Assembly: GCF_018882055.1 (NCBI RefSeq)
Contig: NZ_JACVPF010000002.1
Span: 62,001 to 126,000, forward strand
Source of the DNA: Polynucleobacter sp. es-MAR-4
GTDB lineage: Bacteria; Pseudomonadota; Gammaproteobacteria; Burkholderiales; Burkholderiaceae
DNA: 64,000 bases
Reading direction: 5' to 3'
Part shown: one piece after another, positions 1 through 10,638 of the stretch
Numbering within the stretch: the stretch's first letter is position 1
Layout of the letters: each line of letters opens with the position of its first letter
The notes under the pieces: model-generated
The model's input: only the letters and a program-made list of their open reading frames with translations
Database searches by the model: none
What the model was told of the DNA's origin: nothing
Position numbers and translations under genes: made by a program

Positions 1-1597
1 TGTCACGGCTATGAATACCGATAACCATACCTTCATACAAAGGATCGCCAGGGCTCACAAACATACGACCGCGGTCTTGCAATTTCCACAAAGCATAAGC
101 AACTGCTTCGCCATCATCTTGACTGATCAATACGCCGTTATGACGCTCACCCAAGATGCCGTCTTTTGCAGGTGCATAAGAATCAAATGTGTGGCTCATT
201 AAACCGTTACCGCGAGTCATGGTCATGAAATCGCCTTGGAAGCCGATCAAACCACGCGCAGGAATACGGTACTCTAGACGTGTGCGACCTTTACCGTCAC
301 TCACCATGTCGAGCAATTCGCCTTTACGCTTACCCAAGTCTTCCATTACGGCGCCTTGAGTGGTGTCTTCTACGTCAACTGTTAAGTTCTCGTACGGCTC
401 CATCTTCACGCCATCCACTTCGTGGAAAACAACGCGTGGACGGGAAACTGCCAACTCGTAACCTTCACGACGCATTGTTTCTACCAAGATGGTGAGGTGC
501 AATTCGCCACGACCTGACACTTCAAATACGGTGTCGTCGTCAGTTTCTTTAACGCGCAGCGCCATGTTTGATTTCAATTCGCGATCTAAACGCTCACGAA
601 TCTGACGGCTAGTAACAAACTTACCTTCACGACCAGCTAATGGGCTGGTGTTCACCATGAAGTTCATGGTCAAAGTAGGCTCATCAATCTTGAGCATAGG
701 CAATGCTTCTGGAGTATCTGGTGCGCAGATCGTTGTGCCGATAGCCAAGTCTTCAATACCGTTTACCAATACGATGTCACCCGCTTGAGCTTCGTCAACT
801 AACTCACGCTCTAAGCCACGGAACTTCAATACTTGGTTAATACGGCCTTTGCGTTGAACGCCATCAGGGCCGTCCATAAACACAACATCCATCAACGGCT
901 TCACAGTTCCGCGGTTTACACGGCCTACACCGATCTTACCTACGTAAGTGCTGTACTCAATAGAAGTAATTTGCAATTGCAAAGGACCTTCTGGATTGTC
1001 ATCACGCACTGGAACGTGCTTCAATACTGTGTCAAACAATGGGCGCATGTCGCCTTCGCGAACATCATCAGTCAAGCCAGCATAGCCGTTCAGGCCAGAT
1101 GCATACACCACTGGGAAATCTAACTGCTCTTCAGTTGCACCTAATTTGTCAAACAATTCAAAAGTAGCATTGATCACGTAGTCTGTACGAGCACCTGGAC
1201 GGTCAACTTTGTTAATCACAACGATAGGCTTCAAACCAAGAGCCAAAGCTTTCTTGGTTACGAAGCGAGTTTGTGGCATAGGGCCTTCAACCGCATCAAC
1301 CAAAAGCAAAACACCGTCAACCATGGAGAGCACACGCTCTACTTCACCGCCGAAGTCGGCGTGTCCTGGTGTATCTACGATGTTGATGTGTGTGCCGTCA
1401 TACTCAACCGCACAGTTCTTAGACAAAATAGTAATGCCACGCTCCTTTTCCAAGTCGTTTGAGTCCATGACGCGTTCGGTCATTTTTTCATTGGAGCGGA
1501 ATGTGCCTGATTGGCGCAAGAGTTGGTCAACCAAAGTAGTTTTACCGTGGTCAACGTGGGCGATGATGGCGATATTACGAAGTGCGCGTTTAGTCAT
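1..1597 (-). CDS. typA: TypA/BipA ribosome-binding GTPase, C-terminus cut by window edge
   Basis: Translational GTPase of the EF-G/LepA superfamily that binds 70S ribosomes and helps ribosome assembly and stress adaptation. The minus-strand frame is open from an ATG at 1597 to the left edge, about 532 codons. The family is usually a little over 600 residues, so roughly the last 75 are missing. The N-terminus carries the P-loop [10 protein letters not shown] (residues about 13-22), then [18 protein letters not shown] and the NKVD base-recognition motif, followed by EF-G domain II and V-like sequence. It lies 51 nt downstream of truB in the same direction and may be the last gene of the rimP operon or have its own promoter. 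No strong Shine-Dalgarno is seen. Confidence 0.95.
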   Translation of the reverse strand, partial: MTKRALRNIAIIAHVDHGKTTLVDQLLRQSGTFRSNEKMTERVMDSNDLEKERGITILSKNCAVEYDGTHINIVDTPGHADFGGEVERVLSMVDGVLLLVDAVEGPMPQTRFVTKKALALGLKPIVVINKVDRPGARTDYVINATFELFDKLGATEEQLDFPVVYASGLNGYAGLTDDVREGDMRPLFDTVLKHVPVRDDNPEGPLQLQITSIEYSTYVGKIGVGRVNRGTVKPLMDVVFMDGPDGVQRKGRINQVLKFRGLERELVDEAQAGDIVLVNGIEDLAIGTTICAPDTPEALPMLKIDEPTLTMNFMVNTSPLAGREGKFVTSRQIRERLDRELKSNMALRVKETDDDTVFEVSGRGELHLTILVETMRREGYELAVSRPRVVFHEVDGVKMEPYENLTVDVEDTTQGAVMEDLGKRKGELLDMVSDGKGRTRLEYRIPARGLIGFQGDFMTMTRGNGLMSHTFDSYAPAKDGILGERHNGVLISQDDGEAVAYALWKLQDRGRMFVSPGDPLYEGMVIGIHSRD

Positions 1598-1648
1598 GTG
1601 AAGCTTCTGAAGTTAAGAATAAGGTTAATAAATAAGGGGTTAAGTTTT

Positions 1649-2560
1649 TTAATGAGCAGAAGAAATCAAGCGCTTGGGATGTAAAACCCCAGAACGCCAA
1701 TCACCAGTGCCAATAAAGTTATGTGGTGCTGCAGTTGCACGATAAATACGCACTAGCGCTTCTATCGAAGGTAAATTAAGTGGGACTCGTTGACCCATTT
1801 CTAAACGTTTTGCTTGTTGCTCATCCACCGTTAAGTGGGGCAAGGTTTGCAAGAGTGCATCGACTGGCAAGATGTAACTTGAGCTATCTTGCAAGCACTT
1901 TTGGATGGACTCGATTGTGAAAGACTGCTCCAAAGTAAGGTGGCCAACTTCGGTACGACGCAAGCCAACTAAATGGGCGCCACAACCTAATGCCTTACCA
2001 ATATCTTCTGCCAATACGCGAATATAAGTACCTTTGCTGCAGCTGACTTCTAAAGTAGCTTCAGGCCAATTGACATTAGTCCAGCGAATTGCATGAATCG
2101 TAATATCTCGTGGAGCGCGCTCCAACTCAACTCCAGCACGAGCGTACTCATACAAGGGCTTGCCATCACGCTTGAGGGCTGAATACATTGGCGGAACTTG
2201 ACTAATTGGACCAGTAAAAGCTGGCAATAAAGCATCTAATGCAGCCTTAATAGCAGCGTCATCAGCAAATGCGGGCAAAGGAAGCTCTTCAATCACTAAA
2301 CCTTCAGCATCTCCGGTATCAGTACGCTGACCGAATTTGACTTGAGCGATATAAGTTTTATCAGCCTCTAATAAATCCTGAGAGTACTTTGTTGCTTCAC
2401 CCAAGCAAATTGGGAGCAAGCCTGTAGCCATCGGATCTAGAGTGCCGGTATGCCCTGCTTTTTCTGCATTGAATGCACGCTTCACGGCAGTAACCGCACC
2501 TTGCGAGCTCATGCCAGCAGGTTTATCAAGCAGGACTACACCATCGATACGTACAGACAT
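1649..2560 (-). CDS. truB: tRNA pseudouridine(55) synthase TruB
   Basis: Makes pseudouridine 55 in the T-loop of elongator tRNAs. The protein has 303 residues, normal for the family. The N-terminal sequence GVVLLDKPAGMSSQ is the TruB family opening, and the catalytic Asp is D42 in HTGTLDPMATG. The KGTYIRVLAEDIG motif of the synthase core follows, then a short C-terminal PUA-like part. It starts 6 nt after the rbfA stop, so it is surely cotranscribed with rbfA and infB. This is the classical order of the bacterial nusA-infB operon. Confidence 0.97.
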   Translation of the reverse strand: MSVRIDGVVLLDKPAGMSSQGAVTAVKRAFNAEKAGHTGTLDPMATGLLPICLGEATKYSQDLLEADKTYIAQVKFGQRTDTGDAEGLVIEELPLPAFADDAAIKAALDALLPAFTGPISQVPPMYSALKRDGKPLYEYARAGVELERAPRDITIHAIRWTNVNWPEATLEVSCSKGTYIRVLAEDIGKALGCGAHLVGLRRTEVGHLTLEQSFTIESIQKCLQDSSSYILPVDALLQTLPHLTVDEQQAKRLEMGQRVPLNLPSIEALVRIYRATAAPHNFIGTGDWRSGVLHPKRLISSAH

Positions 2561-2566
2561 AGCTAT

Positions 2567-2935
2567 TTACGCGTTCTCGTCTTTGCGATCACTATCCACC
2601 GCCTGTTCAATTAAGCGAGACATTTCAATGCCGTGCTCAACAGAACTGTCGTAGTGGAAATGCAAGGTTGGCACAGTATGAATATGCAAACGCTTGAACA
2701 ATAAAGAATGTAAGTAGCCTGCCTTATCCTGCAAAGCCTTCAATGCCACTTCAGGCTCAGCGCCTAAGACGGTAAAAAAGACTTTTGCATGGGCCAAATC
2801 TGGCGTGAGTTCAATACTTTGCAAAGTAATCAAACCTAGGCTTGGGCTACGCAATTCACGAGGAATTAGCTCGGCCAGGTCTCGCTGAATTTGATCTGCG
2901 AGACGCTGGTTACGATGAGGACTAGTTTTATGCAT
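2567..2935 (-). CDS. rbfA: 30S ribosome-binding factor RbfA
   Basis: Late 30S assembly factor with a single KH-like domain that acts on the 5' end of 16S rRNA. It has 122 residues, the usual size. Family features are the N-terminal [17 protein letters not shown] helix, the [14 protein letters not shown] strand-helix and the histidine-containing segment near [11 protein letters not shown]. It sits between infB (14-nt gap) and truB (6-nt gap), as in most proteobacteria. Confidence 0.96.
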   Translation of the reverse strand: MHKTSPHRNQRLADQIQRDLAELIPRELRSPSLGLITLQSIELTPDLAHAKVFFTVLGAEPEVALKALQDKAGYLHSLLFKRLHIHTVPTLHFHYDSSVEHGIEMSRLIEQAVDSDRKDENA

Positions 2936-2949
2936 TAACTCAATAACTC

Positions 2950-5733
2950 TTAAAGTGTTCTAGCGACTTCAGTAACTTCAAACGCTTCAAGTTGATCGCC
3001 CTCTTTGATGTCGTTGTAGCCTTTTAATGACAGACCACATTCAACACCGGCGCGAACTTCTTTTGCATCATCTTTAAAGCGCTTGAGAGAATCCAATTCG
3101 CCAGTCCAGATTACGACGTTGTCACGCAAGAGGCGGACACTAGAGGTGCGCTTAACAACACCATCGAGCACCAAGCAACCTGCAATCGCGCCAACTTTAG
3201 ATACCAAGAAGACTTGACGAATCTCCACCATACCGGTGATTTCTTCTTTCTTATCTGGTGTCAACATGCCGCTTAAGGCCGCTTTCACTTCATCAACCGC
3301 GTCATAAATAATGTTGTGATAACGAATATCGACACCATTGTTCTCAGCTAACTTACGAGCTGCACCATCCGCACGAGAGTTAAAGCCAATAATGACGGCC
3401 TTAGAAGCAACGGCCAAGTTAACGTCGGTCTCAGTAATTCCACCCACCGCTGCGTGAACGATTTGAACTTTCACCTCTGCAGTAGAGAGCTTTTGCAATG
3501 ACTGTGACAATGCTTCTTGAGAACCTTGTACGTCCGCCTTGATGATCAATGGCAACAACTTCGCTTCAATAGCACCCTCTTCCATGTTTTCCATCATGGT
3601 TTCGAGTTTGAATGCTTGTTGTTTAGCCAACTTCACATCACGGAACTTGCCTTGGCGGAAGAGTGCGATCTCACGCGCTTTACGCTCGTCAGGAACTACT
3701 TGCACTGCTTCACCTGCTGCAGGAACTTCGGATAAACCTTGAATCTCTACAGGGATAGATGGACCAGCTTCGTTACATGGCTTGCCGTTTTCATCCAACA
3801 TCGCACGAACACGACCGTAGGTTGAACCAGCCAACAACATATCACCACGCTTGAGCGTGCCAGACTGAACCAAAATAGTGGCAACAGGACCGCGACCCTT
3901 ATCCAAACGCGCCTCAATAACGAGACCCTGCGCTGGAGCATCTTTCGCTGCCTTGAGTTCCAAAATTTCTGCTTGCAAGAGTACGTTCTCAAGCAAGGCA
4001 TCAATGCCGTCACCTGTTTTAGCGGAAACGCCAATAAATGGCACATCACCACCGTACTCTTCTGGAACCACTTGCTCAGCAACCAACTCAGTCTTAACGC
4101 GCTCTAAGTTCGCTTCTGGCTTATCAATCTTATTAATTGCAACAACAATAGGAACGCCACCAGCAACTGCGTGAGCAATAGCTTCCTTCGTTTGCGGCAT
4201 CACGCCGTCATCGGCTGCAACAACCAAGATCACGATATCCGTTGCCTTAGCACCACGAGCACGCATTGCCGTAAAGGCTTCGTGACCCGGAGTATCGAGG
4301 AAGGTAATCATGCCGCGTGGAGTTTCAACGTGATAAGCGCCAATGTGTTGCGTAATACCACCGGCTTCGCCAGTAGCAACTTTAGCTGCGCGAATCTTAT
4401 CGAGCAAAGATGTTTTACCGTGGTCAACGTGACCCATCACCGTAACAACTGGTGGACGCGGCAATAACTCTGCATCGTGACCAGTAATGCCGAGATCTAA
4501 ATCTGGATCATCTAACTTAGCAGCATGAGCAGTGTGGCCCATTTCTTCTACGATGATCATGGCAGTATCTTGATCCAAGATCTGGTTGATGGTTACCATC
4601 TGACCCATACCCATCAAGAGCTTGATCACTTCAGCACTCTTCACGGCCATTGCGTGAGCTAACTCAGCAACCGTAATAGTTTCAGGAACATGAACATCGC
4701 GTACAACTGGTTCTGTTGGAACTTGGAAATTGGTATCGACGTTGGCTTCTGCAATTTGACGTTGCTTTCTTCGGCCACCGCCTGAACGCCAACCACCTAC
4801 ACCGCCAGAGCTGTCGCCACGAGTCTTAAGACCACCAGGTTTCTTGGCACCCTCTTCTTGCCAAGTAGAGGAAGTCTCTGCAGACTTAATTGTCTTGCCA
4901 CCAACCTTGGCAACTGCTTTTTTCTTATCGTCAGCACCTTCAGCTTTAGCAGGCTTATGCAGCGTGCCTTTTTTAGCTTCTTCAGCAGCAATTTCACTTG
5001 GCGCCTTGAGAACACGTGCAGGTGCACTCATCATGTCGCGAATCGCTAAAGCTTCAGCCTCAGCAGCAGCACGACGTTTTGTAATATCGGCCAACTGTGC
5101 TTTATTGGCATCAGCGACGTCTTTGGCAGCTTTATCAGCTTGCGCTTTCTTGTCAGCAGCTTTTGCAGCGGCTGCAGAACCATCATCATCTGACTTGATT
5201 GCTTTCTCAACAACAGGCTCGGCAGCGCTTGCAGCAGCTGCAGCGTCAGCTTCTTTTTGGCGAGCATCTTCTGCCGCTTTCATTTCCGCCTCTTGACGAG
5301 CTAGTAACTCAGCTTGACGAGTCGCTTCAGCTGCGCGTTTTTCTAACTCTTCAGGAGAAAGGATAGGTTTAGCGGGAGCTGCAGGGGCAACTTCTTTAGC
5401 CACCGGAGCTGGAGTCTCTTCAGGAGCTTTATCTCCTGCTTTAACTAGTACGCGCTTTTTACGAACCTCAACCTGAACGGTACGAGTACGACCAGCAGAA
5501 TCTGCCTGGCGAATCTCGGAGTTTTCGCGCTTGATTAAAGTAATCTTTTTACGACTACCTGTATCTGCACTTCCATGCTCTTTTTGCAAATGCTCAAGCA
5601 GGACAGTCTTGTCCTTTTCGGTAATGCTGTCGTCCTCAGAACCTTTTTCAATACCGGCCGCCTTCAATTGCTCCAGAAGGTCAGGCGCGGTACGTTTTAA
5701 TTCTTTAGCGAGTACTTTTACTGTTGTTGCCAT
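2950..5733 (-). CDS. infB: Translation initiation factor IF-2
   Basis: GTPase that brings initiator fMet-tRNA to the 30S subunit and promotes subunit joining. It has 927 residues. An N-terminal IF2-N module (residues 1 to about 55) is followed by a long Ala/Lys/Glu-rich linker (about 90-320), which is normal for proteobacterial IF-2. A second IF2-N module comes next, then the G domain from about residue 433 with [20 protein letters not shown] and NKIDK, and then domains II, III and the fMet-tRNA-binding IV. The ATG at 5733 has a good Shine-Dalgarno (AGGAAG, 6-nt spacer). It starts 13 nt after the nusA stop. Confidence 0.98.
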   Translation of the reverse strand: MATTVKVLAKELKRTAPDLLEQLKAAGIEKGSEDDSITEKDKTVLLEHLQKEHGSADTGSRKKITLIKRENSEIRQADSAGRTRTVQVEVRKKRVLVKAGDKAPEETPAPVAKEVAPAAPAKPILSPEELEKRAAEATRQAELLARQEAEMKAAEDARQKEADAAAAASAAEPVVEKAIKSDDDGSAAAAKAADKKAQADKAAKDVADANKAQLADITKRRAAAEAEALAIRDMMSAPARVLKAPSEIAAEEAKKGTLHKPAKAEGADDKKKAVAKVGGKTIKSAETSSTWQEEGAKKPGGLKTRGDSSGGVGGWRSGGGRRKQRQIAEANVDTNFQVPTEPVVRDVHVPETITVAELAHAMAVKSAEVIKLLMGMGQMVTINQILDQDTAMIIVEEMGHTAHAAKLDDPDLDLGITGHDAELLPRPPVVTVMGHVDHGKTSLLDKIRAAKVATGEAGGITQHIGAYHVETPRGMITFLDTPGHEAFTAMRARGAKATDIVILVVAADDGVMPQTKEAIAHAVAGGVPIVVAINKIDKPEANLERVKTELVAEQVVPEEYGGDVPFIGVSAKTGDGIDALLENVLLQAEILELKAAKDAPAQGLVIEARLDKGRGPVATILVQSGTLKRGDMLLAGSTYGRVRAMLDENGKPCNEAGPSIPVEIQGLSEVPAAGEAVQVVPDERKAREIALFRQGKFRDVKLAKQQAFKLETMMENMEEGAIEAKLLPLIIKADVQGSQEALSQSLQKLSTAEVKVQIVHAAVGGITETDVNLAVASKAVIIGFNSRADGAARKLAENNGVDIRYHNIIYDAVDEVKAALSGMLTPDKKEEITGMVEIRQVFLVSKVGAIAGCLVLDGVVKRTSSVRLLRDNVVIWTGELDSLKRFKDDAKEVRAGVECGLSLKGYNDIKEGDQLEAFEVTEVARTL

Positions 5734-5746
5734 GTACTACTTCCTC

Positions 5747-7228
5747 TCATGAAGTAAACCAATGTTCGCGCGCTTTCATGATGAGCGTTTTCGCGGTTTC
5801 TTCGTCAATTTGTGTCGCCTCAACTAGCTCATCAACAGCCAGTTCAGCTAAGTCGTCACGTGTGTGAACTTGATTGTCAGCAAGCTTGGCAATCAACTCA
5901 GTAGTCATTCCCTCGAGGGAACGTAAATCTTGTGAGACTTCGCCAACGCGCTCTTCTTTAGCCAATTCCATGGTCAAGAGGGAGTCACGCGCACGAGTAC
6001 GCAATTCATTTACTGTGTCTTCGTCGAAAGAATCAATTTCTAACATTTCAGAAAGAGGTACATAAGCAACCTCTTCCAATGTGTTGAAACCCTCTTCAAT
6101 CAAGATGTCAGCAACTTCTTGGTCAACGTCCAATTTGTCCATAAACAATTGACGTACAGAAGCAGCTTCTTTTTCTGTTTTCTCAGCAGACTCTTCTGGA
6201 GTCATGATGTTGATCTGCCAACCAGTCAACTCACTAGCCAGGCGAACGTTCTGTCCGCTACGGCCAATCGCGATTGCCAAATTCTCTTCATCAACTACCA
6301 CATCCATGGCGTGACGCTCTTCGTCAACCACGATAGAAGACACTTGAGCTGGAGCCAAGGCGCCAATCACAAACTGCGCTGGATCCTCTGACCACAACAC
6401 GATGTCCACTGCTTCGCCAGCTACTTCATTACGCACTGCAGTAACGCGTGTGCCACGAACACCAACGCAGGTACCGATTGGATCGATACGCTTGTCATAA
6501 GTAATCACGGCAATTTTTGCGCGGATACCAGGATCACGAGCTGCGCCTTTAATCTCTAATAAACCCTGCTCCATTTCTGGAACTTCGTTCTCAAACAACT
6601 TGATCAAGAAATCTGGGCAAGTACGTGAGAGCTCGATCTGTGGGCCACGGGCTTCACGATCAACTTTCAGAATATAGGCGCGAACACGGTCACCAGAACG
6701 GAGGTTCTCTTTCGGGATCATTTGATCGCGACGTAACAACGCCTCAACTCGACCAGACTCAATAATCAAACCATTCTTGTCAGCACGCTTCACGGTACCG
6801 GTCATGACTTTTTCGCCACGCTCAAGGTAGTCGTTCAAAATCTGCTCACGCTCAGCATCACGAATACGCTGCAAGATCACCTGCTTAGCAGCTTGTGCAC
6901 CGATACGGCCAAAGGCTAAAGATTCGATTTGCTCTTCGATAAATTCGCCAACTTCCATGTCAGGGAATTGCTCGAGCGCTTCAAAATGGAGGATTTCTTT
7001 ATCCGGCTCCTGGAGACCCGCTTCATCAGGAACAACCAACCAGCGACGGAAGGTTTCGTATTCACCAGACTCGCGATCAATCGATACACGAATATCCACA
7101 TCTTCTGTCGGATAACGTTTCTTAGTGGCTGATGCCAACGCCATTTCTAGCGCCTCAAACACAATCGCTTGATCTACGTTCTTTTCACGCGCTAAGGCGT
7201 CTGCCAACATGAGAACTTCTCGGCTCAT
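5747..7228 (-). CDS. nusA: Transcription termination/antitermination factor NusA
   Basis: RNA-polymerase-associated factor controlling pausing, termination and antitermination. It has 493 residues in the order N-terminal RNAP-binding domain (about 1-130), S1 domain (about 135-200), two KH domains with [11 protein letters not shown] and [12 protein letters not shown], and two C-terminal acidic AR-type repeats (about 360-490). It begins with ATG at 7228, overlapping the rimP stop by 4 nt, which indicates translational coupling. In other bacteria NusA represses its own operon; the leader hairpins upstream of rimP could serve that here (inference). Confidence 0.97.
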   Translation of the reverse strand: MSREVLMLADALAREKNVDQAIVFEALEMALASATKKRYPTEDVDIRVSIDRESGEYETFRRWLVVPDEAGLQEPDKEILHFEALEQFPDMEVGEFIEEQIESLAFGRIGAQAAKQVILQRIRDAEREQILNDYLERGEKVMTGTVKRADKNGLIIESGRVEALLRRDQMIPKENLRSGDRVRAYILKVDREARGPQIELSRTCPDFLIKLFENEVPEMEQGLLEIKGAARDPGIRAKIAVITYDKRIDPIGTCVGVRGTRVTAVRNEVAGEAVDIVLWSEDPAQFVIGALAPAQVSSIVVDEERHAMDVVVDEENLAIAIGRSGQNVRLASELTGWQINIMTPEESAEKTEKEAASVRQLFMDKLDVDQEVADILIEEGFNTLEEVAYVPLSEMLEIDSFDEDTVNELRTRARDSLLTMELAKEERVGEVSQDLRSLEGMTTELIAKLADNQVHTRDDLAELAVDELVEATQIDEETAKTLIMKAREHWFTS

Positions 7229-7716
7229 GACTTTCTTCCTTTGAAATCAATAACAGGGACCAACCGAGTCTTATCGACCTCGGCTAAAGAAAACTCCAAT
7301 TGAGATTCAGTGCCATCAGCACCTTCAAACAACAAACCAAATTTCGCATCAGGCGAATCTAATTCACCACTCAGCAAACCTTGCAACACACCACGAAACT
7401 TCTTGCGATCGCCAACGGCAACTCGCAACTTCAAATCCACTTCCATTCCAGAAAAGCGCTCGTAATCAGCCGCTGACTTCACAGGGCGATCTAGACCAGG
7501 AGAAGAAATCTCTAGACGCTCAAAGGGAATGTTTTCCACTGGCAAGGTGTAGCTCAGTTGGTGACTTACCTTTTCGCAATCCTGGACATTAATCAAACGC
7601 TCGTAATCCGGGTTTTCAATCGTGACACGCAGCAAACCTCCGGCTTCACGCTCGATATCCACTAGCGTGTACCCTAGGTTTTCTACTTCTGCAGAAATAA
7701 TCCGCTGATCCTTCAC
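7225..7716 (-). CDS. rimP: Ribosome maturation factor RimP, GTG start
   Basis: 30S assembly factor, first gene of the rimP-nusA-infB operon. It has 163 residues with the family motif [10 protein letters not shown] and the N-terminal LGYTLVDIE segment. The start is a GTG at 7714-7716 with GAAGGG about 5 nt upstream. No ATG in frame would keep the conserved N-terminus. It overlaps nusA by 4 nt. The start lies only 24 nt below a U-tailed hairpin (7741-7766), so transcription must enter through that hairpin from upstream. Confidence 0.95.
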   Translation of the reverse strand: MKDQRIISAEVENLGYTLVDIEREAGGLLRVTIENPDYERLINVQDCEKVSHQLSYTLPVENIPFERLEISSPGLDRPVKSAADYERFSGMEVDLKLRVAVGDRKKFRGVLQGLLSGELDSPDAKFGLLFEGADGTESQLEFSLAEVDKTRLVPVIDFKGRKS

Positions 7717-7740
7717 GAATACCCTTCAATCCAAAACGGC

Positions 7741-7766
7741 AAAAAAAAATGGGCTTCAAAGCCCAT
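7741..7766 (-). terminator. Intrinsic terminator or attenuator ahead of rimP
   Basis: On the minus strand a 7-bp stem (ATGGGCT, loop TTGA, AGCCCAT) is followed at once by nine T. This is a textbook rho-independent terminator. It can end the scpB-rluB transcript. Because it lies only 24 nt before the rimP start, it also sits in the leader of the nusA operon. Confidence 0.8.
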
Positions 7767-7826
7767 ATTCTCGAAATTCAGAACAGGCCGACTTACGTTG
7801 ATCGCAACATCAGTCGGTAACAACTC

Positions 7827-7847
7827 AAAACAGCAGCGAACTGCTGT
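7827..7847 (-). terminator. UUCG-loop hairpin after rluB
   Basis: Minus-strand stem ACAGCAG, tetraloop TTCG, CTGCTGT followed by a short T run then GAG. UUCG loops are very stable. The U tract is short, so this may be a weak terminator of rluB or the 5' hairpin of the rimP leader, since it lies just below the TATAAT box. Confidence 0.5.
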
Positions 7848-7856
7848 AAGACCGAA

Positions 7857-7862
7857 ATTATA
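7857..7862 (-). promoter_or_regulatory. TATAAT -10 box, candidate rimP operon promoter
   Basis: A perfect TATAAT on the minus strand, 28 nt after the rluB stop. No good -35 hexamer is found 16-18 bp upstream. Transcription would start near 7850 and give a leader of about 135 nt containing both hairpins before the rimP GTG. Confidence 0.45.
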
Positions 7863-7889
7863 GCCGATTTAGAGGAAAACCGATAGAAA

Positions 7890-9656
7890 TCAGAAGCTTT
7901 CGCCTGGATTTCGCGGTTTTCTAGGGCCTTTATTGAAAGGTTTACGCCCTTTTGGTGCACCCCGTTTAGGGCCATTTCCTGGACTTTGGGGGCTTGCCGT
8001 CACAAAAGCAGACTGTCCATGATGGACTTTCTTGCCTTTATTGCGGTTTTGACCTTGGCCACCCTGTCCGCCACCTTGACCGCCCTGGCCACCTGCACCG
8101 GGACGACCGCCTTGGGTACGACCTCGGAAAGGGCCTCGGCCTTCGCTCGAACCACCGCCACCAGGTTTACCACCCCTACTTTGATGGGTTAGAGCACCAT
8201 GGCCACTGGCCTGGGTTAATGCATCTCGTGAACCCCAGTAAGAAACTGAGGTTTGCATTGGATCTGGCTGGAAATCCCCGCCTGAAGCAGGATTACGATC
8301 ACGTCCATGAGCTCCAGAAGCTGGACCACGACCTTTATCTTGCGGCTGAGGCATTTTTAAGCCTGCAAACTTCATCAGGTTGTAGATGCCGCCGGCTTCA
8401 ATTTCCTCCCATTTACCCCTTCTTAAACGTGGAGGCAATAAGAAAATACCGTAACGCGTACGAATCAAGCGAGAGACGACATGCCCGACTGCTTCAAACA
8501 TACGACGCACTTCGCGATTGCGACCTTCAGTCAAGGCAACGTGGTACCAACGGTTTGCACCTTCACCACCACCCATAGAAAGTCGTAAGAATTTGGCTTG
8601 GCCGTCATCCAAGGTAATACCGCTCTTCAATTGAGTCATATTTTCTTGACTCAAATCACCCAAAATACGGACAGCATATTCGCGCTCGACACCATAGCGT
8701 GGATGCATTAAGCGATTCGCCAATTCACCAGAAGTTGTAAAGAGTAGGAGACCTTCTGTATTGAAGTCCAAACGCCCTACTGCTATCCAACGTCCTTGAC
8801 GCGGTTTTGGCAATCGATCAAATACTGTTGGACGACCTTCAGGATCGGACTGACTCACAATCTCGCCAGCAGGCTTGTGATACATGATCACGCGCGGTGG
8901 CTTAGTCTGAATCTTGCGATGCACAGGCTTGCCGTTAATGCGTACCTGATCGGTTGGCCCAATACGTTGGCCAATATGGGCTGGCAATCCATTTACGGAT
9001 ACGCGCCCTTGAATAATCAAGTCTTCCATATCGCGACGTGAACCCATACCGACATCAGCCAGCACTTTGTGCAACTTCACGGTATCTTCGTCGTCAGCGT
9101 CGTCGTCCAAACCATCTAAGTCTGACCAAACTTCATCACGCAAGCTCAGTGGTAAATCATCGATGTTTGCAAATTGCAAACTGCTCATCTCATCGTCGCT
9201 AGGCGTATCGGCATCTTCGTCATGGCGCACTCGTTGTGCACGACGCTCAGCACCAGTCTGATGAGAAATCTCACTCTCATTTAGACCATCAGGATTTTTA
9301 ACCTCAAGGACTTCAGGCGCATCTAATGCAGCGTCGAATTCTCCAGAAACCACTGATGCAAATAAAGCCTCGCTCTCAGCTGGATTCGGCGCTAGCTTAG
9401 CGGCGGAATGATTGCCACCCTCGCGCGCGCCACTAGACTCACCGCCTTCACGACGAGGCCGATCTTTATTGAATGGGCGTTTCTTATTAAAAGGGTGTTT
9501 ACTAGCGCCGGCGCCTTGGCGGCGTGGACGACGTTGACCGCCTTCGCGCCCTTCACCCTTCGCGCCGTCTGCATTATTGGATGCAGATTCAGAACCAGGA
9601 GAATTATCCGATGTGGGCTTAATCGGAGATGAATCGTTTTCGTTATGACTTGTCAT
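7890..9656 (-). CDS. rluB: 23S rRNA pseudouridine(2605) synthase RluB with long low-complexity tails
   Basis: Pseudouridine synthase of the RsuA/RluB family, modifying 23S rRNA near the peptidyl transferase centre. It has 588 residues, about twice the catalytic core. The S4 RNA-binding domain (about 193-240, [20 protein letters not shown]) and the core with catalytic Asp in [13 protein letters not shown] are clear. An N-terminal extension of about 185 residues is rich in Gly, Arg, Lys and acidic residues. A C-terminal tail of about 150 residues is rich in Gly, Gln, Arg and Pro. Such tails are common in betaproteobacterial RluB. It begins 6 nt after the scpB stop, so the two are an operon. Confidence 0.93.
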   Translation of the reverse strand: MTSHNENDSSPIKPTSDNSPGSESASNNADGAKGEGREGGQRRPRRQGAGASKHPFNKKRPFNKDRPRREGGESSGAREGGNHSAAKLAPNPAESEALFASVVSGEFDAALDAPEVLEVKNPDGLNESEISHQTGAERRAQRVRHDEDADTPSDDEMSSLQFANIDDLPLSLRDEVWSDLDGLDDDADDEDTVKLHKVLADVGMGSRRDMEDLIIQGRVSVNGLPAHIGQRIGPTDQVRINGKPVHRKIQTKPPRVIMYHKPAGEIVSQSDPEGRPTVFDRLPKPRQGRWIAVGRLDFNTEGLLLFTTSGELANRLMHPRYGVEREYAVRILGDLSQENMTQLKSGITLDDGQAKFLRLSMGGGEGANRWYHVALTEGRNREVRRMFEAVGHVVSRLIRTRYGIFLLPPRLRRGKWEEIEAGGIYNLMKFAGLKMPQPQDKGRGPASGAHGRDRNPASGGDFQPDPMQTSVSYWGSRDALTQASGHGALTHQSRGGKPGGGGSSEGRGPFRGRTQGGRPGAGGQGGQGGGQGGQGQNRNKGKKVHHGQSAFVTASPQSPGNGPKRGAPKGRKPFNKGPRKPRNPGESF

Positions 9657-9662
9657 TAATAA

Positions 9663-10457
9663 TTATTTTTGTTCGTCTGTTTTATCTTCAGACTCTGGAG
9701 AAACTTCTTCTACTTCTTCACTTGTCTCTTCGCTGATTTCAACATCAGCAATCTCAATTTCTTCGTTGCTGGATTCTTCGTTGCTAGATTCTTCATGCCC
9801 TAATTCTTCACTTGCTGACTGAATAATGGGTTGGCCATCTTCATCCAACTCAATCACTGTTTCCACAGTAGCACTCGGATCAAACTCCATTACCGCTTGA
9901 CCTAATTGCTCTGCTGCAGCCATCGGCGCAGCGTCTTCGAGCATTGGTAAGCTTTGTAAATTCGTGAGGCTCAAGTCATCTAAAAATTGTTTCGTGGTGG
10001 CATATAAGCCTGGGCGACCCACAGTCTCTTTATGACCAATGACTTCAACCCAACCACGATCCTCTAGCTGCTTCATCACATTGCTGCTGACCGCAACACC
10101 ACGAATCTCTTCAATCTCGCCGCGAGTCACTGGTTGACGGTAGGCAATAATCGCCAGGGTTTCCATTACGGCACGAGAGTACTTTGGCGGCTTTTCTGGA
10201 GTTAAGCGATCAAGGTACTCACGCATCGCTAATCGGCTCTGAAAACGCCAGCCAGTTGCAATGCGCACCAACTCCATGCCTTTATCTTCCCACGCTTTTT
10301 GAAGCTCTAAAAGAGCGTCATCAATTTCGCCAGGAGCAATATCTTCGGCAAATAAGCGCGTCAGATCAGCAACTGTGAGTGGTTCTTGCGCGCACAAGAG
10401 GGCTGTTTCAATTACGTGTTTATTGTGATCATCCATAAAATTCGGGCTATCAGGCAA
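9663..10457 (-). CDS. scpB: Segregation and condensation protein B (ScpB)
   Basis: Kleisin-associated winged-helix subunit of the SMC-ScpAB condensin, acting in chromosome segregation. It has up to 264 residues. Two winged helices cover about 15-175, with the signatures [25 protein letters not shown] and [16 protein letters not shown]. The tail is acidic (EESSNEE repeats). The start is uncertain: the longest frame begins with TTG at 10457 and has only AGGTGA too close upstream, while an ATG at 10436 has no clear ribosome site. The position before rluB is typical for betaproteobacteria; ScpA is not in the window. Confidence 0.93.
   Translation of the reverse strand: MPDSPNFMDDHNKHVIETALLCAQEPLTVADLTRLFAEDIAPGEIDDALLELQKAWEDKGMELVRIATGWRFQSRLAMREYLDRLTPEKPPKYSRAVMETLAIIAYRQPVTRGEIEEIRGVAVSSNVMKQLEDRGWVEVIGHKETVGRPGLYATTKQFLDDLSLTNLQSLPMLEDAAPMAAAEQLGQAVMEFDPSATVETVIELDEDGQPIIQSASEELGHEESSNEESSNEEIEIADVEISEETSEEVEEVSPESEDKTDEQK
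9763..9797. repeat. 15-bp tandem repeat in the scpB tail
   Basis: The unit TTCTTCGTTGCTGGA is followed by TTCTTCGTTGCTAGA and a partial third copy (plus-strand reading). It encodes the repeated EESSN in the acidic ScpB tail. Its length is a multiple of three, so gain or loss would keep the frame. Confidence 0.7.
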
Positions 10458-10638
10458 TCACCTGATGAGACTATAAAAATGTATTTCAGTAATGGGTTGG
10501 TAGTGTTCTGGTGGCGCTATTTAGCTACTACGGGCAATTCATCTCCGAAAATCCTTGTGGGAGAGCTGTCCGCGCTGAAACGAAGTCTTTTTCGCTCACC
10601 GTTTGGCCATTATAAGGGAGGCTCAATACAATAGCCAC

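Noticed and set aside
4844..5296. 150-codon plus-strand frame, Ala/Ser-rich
   Set aside because: Antisense of the Ala/Lys/Glu linker of IF-2; low complexity removes stops.
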